Shown here in pieces: positions 27,772 to 35,586 of a DNA stretch of 64,000 nucleotides. The DNA comes from Portibacter marinus (GTDB taxonomy: Bacteria > Bacteroidota > Bacteroidia > Chitinophagales > Saprospiraceae), in contig NZ_JAJNKB010000008.1 in the NCBI RefSeq assembly GCF_021533195.1, positions 124,001 to 188,000 of the forward strand. The letters run 5' to 3'. The notes beneath the pieces were generated by a model. It saw only the letters and a program-made list of their open reading frames with translations. It ran no database searches and had not been told where the DNA came from. Made by a program: the position numbers and the translations under genes. Every line of letters begins with the position of its first letter. The stretch's first letter is position 1.

Positions 27772-28367
27772 ACTGCTATCTTTTGGAGCTCTACAAATTT
27801 TTCTTGTAACATCCTTCTCGCTTTCAATAGCTGTGACCTGGAAGTACTTTCACCAATGCCGAGTTGTTCTGAAATTTCTCTGTGTGAGTAGCCTTCGATA
27901 GCATATAGGTTAAATACAATTTTATACCCTGCTGGAAGTTCATCAATCAATTTCAAAATATCGTCAGCTGAAAGCTTCGCATAGGTTCCAGGATCAATGT
28001 CTTTGTCATAATGCTCAGAAATTCCAATGGCCTCTTTCTTAAATGCCGACTTGGCCAAATGTTTAAGCGCATTATTAATCATGACTCTACTGATCCAAGT
28101 TCCCAGTGCACTTTCGCCTTTAAATTTGTCAATGTTTTTAAAAACGCGGATAAATCCATCCTGGACAAAGTCTTCAGCCTCCATTTGATGGCGGGCATAG
28201 CGACGACAAACAGTTAGCATAATAGGACCGTATTTCAGAAATAAAGCTTTCTGAGCAATCGGTTTTCCTGCTTTGCAACCATCTATGATCTCCTTCTCCG
28301 TCAATACAATTGGATTTAATGGCATAAAGGCTTGACCCTTTACAATTATTAAACGTTGCCTGTCCAT
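27768..28367 (-). CDS. ECF (sigma-70 family) RNA polymerase sigma factor
   Basis: Extracytoplasmic-function sigma factor. Region 2 is at ~30-100 with MEAEDFVQDGFIRVFKNIDKF and GTWISRVMINNALKHL. Region 4 is at ~130-195 with KLIDELPAGYKIVFNLYAIEGYSHREISEQLGI as its helix-turn-helix, each part seen as shorter motifs such as LPAGYKIVFNLY. An ATG at 28325 would remove 14 residues and is an equally good start. It is the first gene of a three-gene unit and is divergent from an exported amidohydrolase. The target regulon cannot be read from the window. Confidence 0.92.
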   Translation of the reverse strand: MDRQRLIIVKGQAFMPLNPIVLTEKEIIDGCKAGKPIAQKALFLKYGPIMLTVCRRYARHQMEAEDFVQDGFIRVFKNIDKFKGESALGTWISRVMINNALKHLAKSAFKKEAIGISEHYDKDIDPGTYAKLSADDILKLIDELPAGYKIVFNLYAIEGYSHREISEQLGIGESTSRSQLLKARRMLQEKFVELQKIAV

Positions 28368-28438
28368 TTAAACTTTCATAAAAAACTTAGATATATGAAC
28401 ATACACACCCAAATTCCTTTCAATTTCGGCAATCTTTA

Positions 28439-28446
28439 TAACTTTG
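28439..28446 (+). promoter_or_regulatory. Predicted -7 element for the amidohydrolase gene
   Basis: TAACTTTG fits TAnnTTTG and lies 26 bases before the ATG at 28473. The -33 side has only a TTTC-like match, so confidence is moderate. The position supports the internal ATG as the true start. Confidence 0.4.
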
Positions 28447-28472
28447 ACAATCTAATTTTTAAGTCTACCTAT

Positions 28473-29555
28473 ATGAAATATATTTTCTTTTTAAGTTTAA
28501 TTCTGACAACATCCCTGATATTTGGGCAAAATATGGAATTTGAATCCTACGATCCGCCTTCTACTTTGGTGGTACCGGAGAATCCAAAATCTTCTGCCAA
28601 ATATCCATTTGTAGATGTACATTCTCATCATTGGCGAATGGGAGAAATGGATTTGGACAAGCTTATCAATGAAATGGACTCGCTTAACATGCAGGTGATC
28701 GTCAATCTCAGCGGTAGAGGAGGCGAAGAATTGGTGAAGATTATGGATAATGTCAATAGTAGTGATCACAAAAAACGGATCGTTAATTTCACCAATATTG
28801 AGCTAAGAAGTATTGATGAGCCTGACTGGACTGAAGAAACCGTAAAAAAAATAGAGTTTGATTATAAAACCGGGGCTAGGGGCTTGAAAATATACAAGTC
28901 ACAAGGGATGTCAAATACTGACACGGCAGGTAATCGTATCAAGATCGATGATCCTCGGATAGGTCCTGTGTTCGAGAAATGTGGGGAACTGGGAATACCC
29001 GTTTTAATTCATAGCGCTGATCCAAAGTCTTTTTGGGAGCCTCATGATTCACTTAACGAGAGATGGTTAGAATTGAAATTGAGACCTAGAAGAAAAAGAG
29101 GTCCGGATAATCCGGCTCCCTGGGATACCATTATTCAGGAACAGCATAATATTTTCAAAAACCATCCCAATACAAACTTCATAGCCGCTCACATGGGTTG
29201 GTATCCCAATAATCTGGGAAAATTAGCAGAATTACTGGATGAAATGCCCAACATGTACGTGGAAATCGGAGCTGTAATAGCAGAACTAGGTCGGCAACCC
29301 AGAATGGCCAATCGTTTTTTCGAGAAATATCAGGACAGGGTTTTGTTTGGTAAAGACTCATACAGACCTGAAGAATATCCTACTTACTTCAGAGTTTTAG
29401 AAACGGATGACGAATATTTTCCTTATTATAAGAGATATCATGCTTTCTGGAAAATGTATGGCTTAGACTTACCAGATGAGATTTTGAAAAAGCTTTACTA
29501 TAAGAATGCCATTAAGCTCATTCCGGGTATAGATGAGACCATGTTTCCTGAATAA
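28473..29555 (+). CDS. Exported amidohydrolase-family (Amidohydro_2) protein
   Basis: Predicted metal-dependent hydrolase of the amidohydrolase superfamily, exported through a signal peptide (MKYIFFLSLILTTSLIFGQ). The start is set at the ATG at 28473 because the in-frame TTG at 28356 would bury this signal 39 residues inside. The metal-binding HxH-like site is VDVHSHHW, the strand-5 His is in VLIHSADPKSFWEP, another His is in FIAAHMGWYPNN, and the late Asp is in VLFGKDSYRP. It is followed after nine bases by a beta-lactamase-type hydrolase. Substrate is unknown. Confidence 0.85.
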   Translation: MKYIFFLSLILTTSLIFGQNMEFESYDPPSTLVVPENPKSSAKYPFVDVHSHHWRMGEMDLDKLINEMDSLNMQVIVNLSGRGGEELVKIMDNVNSSDHKKRIVNFTNIELRSIDEPDWTEETVKKIEFDYKTGARGLKIYKSQGMSNTDTAGNRIKIDDPRIGPVFEKCGELGIPVLIHSADPKSFWEPHDSLNERWLELKLRPRRKRGPDNPAPWDTIIQEQHNIFKNHPNTNFIAAHMGWYPNNLGKLAELLDEMPNMYVEIGAVIAELGRQPRMANRFFEKYQDRVLFGKDSYRPEEYPTYFRVLETDDEYFPYYKRYHAFWKMYGLDLPDEILKKLYYKNAIKLIPGIDETMFPE

Positions 29556-29564
29556 ATACAAATA

Positions 29565-30716
29565 ATGAAGAAATTTTTACTGCTTCTGACGGTTGCTATC
29601 TGCTATGGTTCTATTGCAACTGCTCAAAGTTCCAACGTGTATTTCCCTGAGCGAGGTCAATGGGAAAGAGTTAATTCTGAGGCCTTTTCCTCTGCTATGC
29701 TGGACAGTGCTGTAAATTTTGCTTTGGGGCATGAATACAGCGGTGATACAGATCTTAAGATTGCGATCTTAAAGGGATTTTCACGTGAACCTTATCATAA
29801 AATACTCGGCCCTGTAAAGGATAGAGGAAGCGCTGCCGGCGTCATCATTCACCGAGGCAAGATCATTAAGGAGTGGGGAGAAGTGGATAGGGTGGACATG
29901 ACTTTTAGTTGTACCAAAAGCTATCTCTCTACAGTGGCCGGACTTGCATTTGACAAAGATTTAATTAAGGTAGATGAAGAGGTCGCACATTACCTGTGGG
30001 ATGGTACATTTGAAGGTCAACAGAATTCAAAAATCACCTGGAGACATCTATTGACACAGTCATCTGACTGGACCGGAGAATTGTGGGATAGTGAAGACTG
30101 GGCTGATAGACCTCCTTCTGAAGGCGGAATTGATGAGTGGAAAAGCAGAAAGTTTGAAGAGCCGGGTGAAATCTTTGAATACAACGATGTCAGAGTAAAT
30201 GTTTTAGCCTATGCTCTTTTAAATGTGCTTAGAAAACCGCTACCTCAAGTATTGAAAGAAGAAATTATGGATAAGATAGGAGCATCTTCAACCTGGAGAT
30301 GGTATGGGTATGATAATTCATGGGTCAACATCGATGGCGTCAAAATGCAATCTGTAAGTGGTGGCGGACATTCTGGTGGTGGAATTTTCATCTCTACCAT
30401 GGATCACGCTCGCTTTGGATACCTTATAAGCAACGATGGAAAATGGAAGAATGATCAACTGTTAAGCAGCGAATGGATGGAAATGGCCGTCTCTCCATCA
30501 AAAGCCAATCCTAGTTATGGATTTATGTGGTGGCTAAATGATAAGGAAGGTAGCCGACATATGGAAGGAATCAATGAAGAAGTCTTTTATGCAGCTGGGT
30601 TTGGGGGAAATTATATCGTTATTGATAAACAAAATGAATTGGTAATTGTAACAAGATGGTTGGAACCCAGATTTCTTAAAGATTTTTTAAAAATGGTGTA
30701 TACAGCCAAGAAATAA
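29565..30716 (+). CDS. Exported serine hydrolase of the beta-lactamase / penicillin-binding class C family
   Basis: Serine hydrolase, probably an esterase or peptidase in the periplasm. The signal peptide ends near SIATAQS. The nucleophile motif SxxK is SCTKS with Ser115 and Lys118, and the second motif Tyr206-Asn207-Asp208 stands where YxN is usual. A glycine-rich segment, GGGHSGGGIF, and the conserved MWWLN region follow. At 383 residues it has the length of the family. It forms a two-gene unit with the upstream amidohydrolase. There is no basis to call it an antibiotic-resistance enzyme. Confidence 0.85.
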   Translation: MKKFLLLLTVAICYGSIATAQSSNVYFPERGQWERVNSEAFSSAMLDSAVNFALGHEYSGDTDLKIAILKGFSREPYHKILGPVKDRGSAAGVIIHRGKIIKEWGEVDRVDMTFSCTKSYLSTVAGLAFDKDLIKVDEEVAHYLWDGTFEGQQNSKITWRHLLTQSSDWTGELWDSEDWADRPPSEGGIDEWKSRKFEEPGEIFEYNDVRVNVLAYALLNVLRKPLPQVLKEEIMDKIGASSTWRWYGYDNSWVNIDGVKMQSVSGGGHSGGGIFISTMDHARFGYLISNDGKWKNDQLLSSEWMEMAVSPSKANPSYGFMWWLNDKEGSRHMEGINEEVFYAAGFGGNYIVIDKQNELVIVTRWLEPRFLKDFLKMVYTAKK

Positions 30717-30767
30717 TCATAAAAATCAACTGAAGTCCGTTCTAGCTTCGTACATCATCCTGGAAAT

Positions 30768-32888
30768 ATGAACAAACTGATACTTTCTCTTTTCTTTACA
30801 ATGGTACTTTGCATAAGTGTCAATGCTCAGTTTGGTGTTCCCTTAAACGATATTTGCCTACAGTCCTTTCGTTTAAATGATTTAGAAAACTTTTGCAGTG
30901 ATGATGTAGATATGTTCTCAAGCGAAGGGGCAACAATCGATACTACGGCAGGCTTAGGATGTCAGTCTTCATTTCAACCTTTAGGAGTCTGGTATAATTT
31001 CACAGCCATCACTAAGTTTGTAAGGATCACTATAGAAGGGCAGGATGCCAATAATGGCTTACTCCTAACCAATCCCATCATCGGTATTTACGAAGGAAGT
31101 TGTGGTAACCTATCAGAACTCAATTGTGTAACAACACCTACTGGGGTCAATATTGGAGAAGTGATTATTCCTACTGTGGTAGGTCGCACTTACTATTTAA
31201 TGATTGGTGGTAAGAATGCTTCTGTAGGTTCGTTCAGGCTTTGTCTGAATAGTTTCAATGTTGATCCAGTGCCATTACAAGATTGTGCCCAGGCAAGGAT
31301 ACTATGTGATAAATCTCCCATCGGCGTAGAAAGTGTTGTCGGATTCGGTAATACAAGAGATAATTTAAACCTTAACTCCAATCCAGCGATCCAATTTCCA
31401 GCCTGTGGGGTGGAAGAGGCTGCAAGTAATTGGTATAAGTGGACTTGCGACGAATCTGGTACCTTGGAATTTACGATCACACCTTTAAAACAATTTGATG
31501 ACATAGACTTCATGGTCTATGAATTTCCTGACGGACTGGAAAACTGCAATTCTAAAGTTCTACTAAGAAATATGATTTCCGGTGAGAATCAGGGCCAACC
31601 CATGAGTCAATGGCAAGTTTGTGTGGGCCCAACTGGTTTGATGGCTGGCGATGGTGATGATGGAGAAACTTGTGGATGTCAAAATGGTGATAATAACTTC
31701 GCCAATGCTATTCAAATGGAATCGGGAAAATCATACGGGCTGGTCGTTATGAATTTCTCACAAAGTGGGGTAGGATATAATCTCGAATTTGGAGGTACCG
31801 GTACTTTCTTAGGCCCAATTCCTGAATTTAGTATTGACCCTATAGTAGGACTGAGATGTGATCAGTCCTTTACGATCGAAGATAGAAGTAGAGATAATGG
31901 GAATCCCCTGGAGTATAATTGGTACTTCGGAGAGGATGCGACACCGCAAACAAGCACAGAAGCCGGTCCTTTTCAAGTAGATTATTCGTCTTTTGGTACT
32001 AAATACATTGTATTAAGTGTGGTAGATCCGGTCAACGGCTGCGAGGTTACTGAAATTTTTGACATATATGCAGAACCCTGTTGTGAGGATATAGAGCCTT
32101 TGATACCGAATCTCGTCCAGGCTACAGATCCCACTTGTCCCAATTTTGGAGATGGTTCATTAGAAGTCGCGGCCTCTGGTGGCTCAAACTCAGGATACAG
32201 CTTTTCTATTAATGGCAGTCCTTTTGTTATGGGATCGGAATTTAATAATCTGCCGGACGGAACTTACCAGATAGATGTAGTCGATAGCAAAGGTTGTGAA
32301 GGTAGTATCGATATAAACTTGGAAGACCCTGATTCTATTATTGTTGATGCCGGAATTGACTCAATTGTAGATCTGGGAGATATGATAAATTTGGAAGGAC
32401 AGATTATTAGTGACAATGGGAGAGATTTCGATATCGTATGGACGTGGAACTCCGATGGAACGACCGTCAGTTGTGTCAATTGTTTGGATCCCAATGTATT
32501 TCCTTTTGGCGCGACTGAATTTACATTAACAGCAATTGATGAGTTTGGCTGTACCTTTTCTGATCGAGTCACCATCGATGTGGATTTAGATTATCCTTTA
32601 TACATCCCCAATATATTTTCTCCAAATGAAGATGGTATAAATGACAGGTTTACAGCTTATAGTGGCATTTCAGTTCAAGAAATAGTTTTATTAAGAATTT
32701 TTGACAGGTGGGGAAACCAGGTCTACGAAGAGCGAAACTTCCCACACAATGATCCGACAAGAGGTTGGGACGGAAGTTTTGGAAGTGCTTTAGCTGAACA
32801 AGGAGTCTATTCCTTTATATTTGAAGTTCAATTTATAGATAACTTGCCTCCCCGACAATATTCTGGTGACATCACCTTGATCCGATGA
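30768..32888 (+). CDS. T9SS-exported surface protein with PKD domain and gliding-motility-type C terminus
   Basis: A 706-residue secreted protein with a signal peptide (cleavage near SVNAQF). The N-terminal half has two Cys-containing beta domains of the kind found in Bacteroidota adhesin-like proteins (GVWYNFTAITKFVRITIEG, ASNWYKWTCDESGTLEFTI). A PKD-like domain follows at ~355-435 (LEYNWYFGEDATPQ) and a SprB-repeat-like segment at ~450-520 (GSLEVAASGGS). The last ~90 residues are the gliding-associated type B sorting domain (IPNIFSPNEDGINDRF, LLRIFDRWGNQVYEE). Its stop codon overlaps the UbiA start by ATGA. Confidence 0.88.
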   Translation: MNKLILSLFFTMVLCISVNAQFGVPLNDICLQSFRLNDLENFCSDDVDMFSSEGATIDTTAGLGCQSSFQPLGVWYNFTAITKFVRITIEGQDANNGLLLTNPIIGIYEGSCGNLSELNCVTTPTGVNIGEVIIPTVVGRTYYLMIGGKNASVGSFRLCLNSFNVDPVPLQDCAQARILCDKSPIGVESVVGFGNTRDNLNLNSNPAIQFPACGVEEAASNWYKWTCDESGTLEFTITPLKQFDDIDFMVYEFPDGLENCNSKVLLRNMISGENQGQPMSQWQVCVGPTGLMAGDGDDGETCGCQNGDNNFANAIQMESGKSYGLVVMNFSQSGVGYNLEFGGTGTFLGPIPEFSIDPIVGLRCDQSFTIEDRSRDNGNPLEYNWYFGEDATPQTSTEAGPFQVDYSSFGTKYIVLSVVDPVNGCEVTEIFDIYAEPCCEDIEPLIPNLVQATDPTCPNFGDGSLEVAASGGSNSGYSFSINGSPFVMGSEFNNLPDGTYQIDVVDSKGCEGSIDINLEDPDSIIVDAGIDSIVDLGDMINLEGQIISDNGRDFDIVWTWNSDGTTVSCVNCLDPNVFPFGATEFTLTAIDEFGCTFSDRVTIDVDLDYPLYIPNIFSPNEDGINDRFTAYSGISVQEIVLLRIFDRWGNQVYEERNFPHNDPTRGWDGSFGSALAEQGVYSFIFEVQFIDNLPPRQYSGDITLIR

Positions 32889-33754
32889 CCATTTATAAGA
32901 GCACGCTTAAGTTATTGCGATTACCTTTTTCCATCAACTTATTACCCATCTTTCTTTTTGCTGTTTATTCTGCTATTGGAGGACTGATACCATGGAAAAC
33001 AGCGCTTGTTTTCTTTGTCATTCACTTTATTTTTTATCCAGCCAGTAATGCCTACAATAGCTACATGGATCGCGATTCTGGCAGTATTGCAGGACTCAAA
33101 ACACCTCCAAAACCTACAAGGCAACTTTTTCAGGTGTCCGTTTTTCTTGACATTGCAGGAATTTTGCTAAGTCTTCTGGTGGGATGGCAATTCACCCTCA
33201 TAAATATTCTATTAGTAGCTTTATCCAGAGCCTATAGTTGGAGAAAAATACGTATTAAAAAATATGCTGTTCCGGGCTTTTTGATGGTTTCGTTAGCACA
33301 GGGAGGAATGAGCTATTACAATATGTATATGGGCATTCAGGGCCTTAATTATTTTCCTGCTATGGAAGGTGACCTGGCGATTGGATTCATCATTTGCTCA
33401 TTATTTGTAGGTACCATTTATCCTATTACACAGATATATCAACACGCGGATGATCGCAGCGATGGTATTCGCTCTATGAGTATGTTATTGGGGATAAAAG
33501 GTACATTTATTTTTTCAGGAGTGCTATTTATTGTTGCCAATGGGCTTTTGTATAAAATCCTTGAATTCAATGAGTTTCTGATTTTTATAGGCTTTATGAT
33601 TTTACCTGCGGTATATTTTATGTATTGGATGATTATTTCCTGGCAACAACCGGAATACGCCGATTTTCGAAGAACCATGATAATGGCCTTGGGAGCCTCA
33701 ATTGCCATGATATTGGGTTTTGCGATCATATTGATCTCTTTGTTTTCTTCATAA
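32885..33754 (+). CDS. UbiA-superfamily membrane prenyltransferase
   Basis: Predicted membrane aromatic prenyltransferase with about eight or nine helices in 289 residues. The first acidic motif is the variant NSYMDRD (Asn58, Asp62, Asp64) and the second is DDRSDG (Asp189, Asp190, Asp193). In UbiA enzymes these bind Mg-diphosphate of the prenyl donor. The first motif is shortened relative to NDxxDxxxD. It overlaps the T9SS protein gene by ATGA and is followed after 76 bases by a type III polyketide synthase. That context suggests prenylation of a polyketide phenol rather than menaquinone or heme synthesis. Confidence 0.85.
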   Translation: MTIYKSTLKLLRLPFSINLLPIFLFAVYSAIGGLIPWKTALVFFVIHFIFYPASNAYNSYMDRDSGSIAGLKTPPKPTRQLFQVSVFLDIAGILLSLLVGWQFTLINILLVALSRAYSWRKIRIKKYAVPGFLMVSLAQGGMSYYNMYMGIQGLNYFPAMEGDLAIGFIICSLFVGTIYPITQIYQHADDRSDGIRSMSMLLGIKGTFIFSGVLFIVANGLLYKILEFNEFLIFIGFMILPAVYFMYWMIISWQQPEYADFRRTMIMALGASIAMILGFAIILISLFSS

Positions 33755-33781
33755 GAAACCTAATTGTGAGCAATTGCCGTA

Positions 33782-33808
33782 TTTGTAAAAAATAATCCCT
33801 TATTTTGC
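33782..33808 (+). promoter_or_regulatory. Possible promoter of the type III polyketide synthase gene
   Basis: TTTG at 33782-33785 and TATTTTGC at 33801-33808 resemble the Bacteroidota -33 and -7 elements, with a slightly short 15-bp spacer. It lies in the 76-bp gap before the polyketide synthase ATG at 33831. Speculative. Confidence 0.25.
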
Positions 33809-33830
33809 TATTTCGTGATAAATTGACTAG

Positions 33831-34919
33831 ATGAGCTTTATTAATTCAATTGGAATTGCAAATCCCGCTTATAAATCTGAGCAAATGCAGATTTACGAGT
33901 ATATGATAGGAGCTATTCCTTTCAATGAAAGAGAGCGAAAAATATTAAAGTATCTATATAAGAAAAGTGGTATCAATAGCAGATATTCCGTTCTGCCTGA
34001 TTTTTCTAATTCCAATGGAACTGAGCGTTTCTATAACGAAAAAAATAACTTCAATCCTAGAGTAGAAAATCGATTATCTAAATATGACGATGCCTCACTT
34101 CCATTGGCCACTAAAGCCATAAGTAATTGTCTTCTAGATTCTAATGTGAGGAGTGAAGAAATAACTCATCTCATAACGATTTCTTGTACAGGAATGTCCG
34201 CACCTGGAATGGATACAGAAATCATCAGAGATCTAAAGCTGAACACGAATTTGCAGAGATTCAACATTACCTTTATGGGGTGCTTTGCAGCGATCAATGG
34301 CCTTAAACTAGCACATACCATTTGCAAGGCTGAACCCAATGCAAAAGTATTGGTTGTATCCGTTGAACTTTGCACTTTGCATTTTCAAAATGAAATTTCT
34401 GAGGACTATAATCTTTCCAATATGTTATTTGCTGACGGTGCTGCTGCGACAATTGTGACTAGTCAACCTTTGAATGGAAGAGCCTTATCAATCCACGGAT
34501 TTCATTCTGAAATTAATGATGATGGCGTGAAGGATATGAGTTGGAACATCAGTTCTTCAGGCTTTTTGATGAAACTGAGTTCTTATGTACCCGCTCTTCT
34601 GAAAACAGGCTTTAAGGGTGTCATTGACAAGGTTTTAGAACATTACCAACTAAAATACGATGATCTTCAGTACTGGGCCATCCATCCGGGTGGTAAACGA
34701 ATTCTTGACAATATTGAAAAAGAATTTCATTTAGAAGTGAAGAAACTAGAAGCAAGTCGAGAAGTACTAAGAGAATTTGGCAACATGTCATCCCCTACGA
34801 TTCTTTTCGTACTTAAAAATTTGTTGGAGAATGGCCATATACAAAAAGGACAGTATATTTTTACTGCTGCCTTTGGGCCTGGATTAACCACTGAAACGGC
34901 TTTGCTGAGTTATGCCTGA
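33831..34919 (+). CDS. Type III polyketide synthase (chalcone/stilbene synthase family)
   Basis: Homodimeric ketosynthase that extends a CoA- or ACP-bound acyl starter with malonyl-CoA and cyclises it to a resorcinol, phloroglucinol or pyrone. The complete catalytic triad is visible: Cys151 in TFMGCFAAING, His285 in WAIHPGGKR and Asn318 in EFGNMSSPT. The C-terminal AFGPGLTTE corresponds to the family GFGPG loop. It is 362 residues, normal for bacterial members. FabH is excluded by the length and the GNMSSPT motif. It precedes a methyltransferase (8-base overlap) and an FAD enzyme, a layout like bacterial alkylresorcinol/quinone operons such as srs. Confidence 0.93.
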   Translation: MSFINSIGIANPAYKSEQMQIYEYMIGAIPFNERERKILKYLYKKSGINSRYSVLPDFSNSNGTERFYNEKNNFNPRVENRLSKYDDASLPLATKAISNCLLDSNVRSEEITHLITISCTGMSAPGMDTEIIRDLKLNTNLQRFNITFMGCFAAINGLKLAHTICKAEPNAKVLVVSVELCTLHFQNEISEDYNLSNMLFADGAAATIVTSQPLNGRALSIHGFHSEINDDGVKDMSWNISSSGFLMKLSSYVPALLKTGFKGVIDKVLEHYQLKYDDLQYWAIHPGGKRILDNIEKEFHLEVKKLEASREVLREFGNMSSPTILFVLKNLLENGHIQKGQYIFTAAFGPGLTTETALLSYA

Positions 34920-35586
34920 TTTTTCAACACGTTCTTACGAGAAGGAATTATTGGATCAGGAGAATATTCCGTTTGCTGATATTGCTGTAACCCTGGATGA
35001 GTTGCATTTTATAAATACTTATTTGGGTGGCTACAACGCAACTAGATATGGTCTTAACAAACTGATCAAAGGTCAGAAAAAATTAAAGATTGCAGATATC
35101 GGTTGCGGAGGAGGACATCACTTGATTCAAATTGATCAATGGTGTACTGCGAATCAAATCAGTTGTGATCTGGTAGGTATAGACATGAAAAAAGAGTGCA
35201 CGGACTACGCTGCTGAGCAAACTGCAGATTTGCCGAATGTAAGGTATATTACCAGTGATTACCGATTGGTCGATGAAGAATTTGACCTGATCAACAGCTG
35301 CCTGTTTACACATCATCTTAATGAAAAGGAGTTAGATGAATACATCATTTGGGCAAGGAATCACAGTAGAGTAGGGGTGATCATCAATGACTTACACAGA
35401 CATCCATTGGCCTACCACGCTATAAGAATTTTGACCCAACTATTTTCCAGATCTTATCTGGTAAAAAACGACGCAAGCTTGTCTGTTCTGCGATCTTTCA
35501 AGGCTAAGGAGTGGAAAAAAAGAGTGCCAGGTTGTGAGGTGCACTGGAACTGGGCTTTCAGATATACAACCATCATCAGGCCATGA
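34912..35586 (+). CDS. Class I SAM-dependent methyltransferase
   Basis: Predicted cytosolic methyltransferase of 224 residues. Motif I is KIADIGCGGGHHL near residues 59-71, motif II is LVGIDMKKECTDYA, and the motif-IV region is FDLINSCLFTHHL. The start overlaps the polyketide synthase stop region by eight bases and the end overlaps the FAD enzyme by four, so it is coupled to both. It probably methylates a hydroxyl or ring carbon of the polyketide product (inference from context). It is unlike SrsB of Streptomyces, which is a membrane methyltransferase. Confidence 0.85.
   Translation: MPDFSTRSYEKELLDQENIPFADIAVTLDELHFINTYLGGYNATRYGLNKLIKGQKKLKIADIGCGGGHHLIQIDQWCTANQISCDLVGIDMKKECTDYAAEQTADLPNVRYITSDYRLVDEEFDLINSCLFTHHLNEKELDEYIIWARNHSRVGVIINDLHRHPLAYHAIRILTQLFSRSYLVKNDASLSVLRSFKAKEWKKRVPGCEVHWNWAFRYTTIIRP

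Noticed and set aside
28356-28472. Upstream TTG start for the amidohydrolase
   Set aside because: It would place 39 non-signal residues before a classical signal peptide and would overlap the promoter and the sigma factor gene.
29565-30716. Antibiotic-resistance beta-lactamase
   Set aside because: Only the general class C serine-hydrolase fold is seen, and the second motif is atypical; nothing points to drug hydrolysis.
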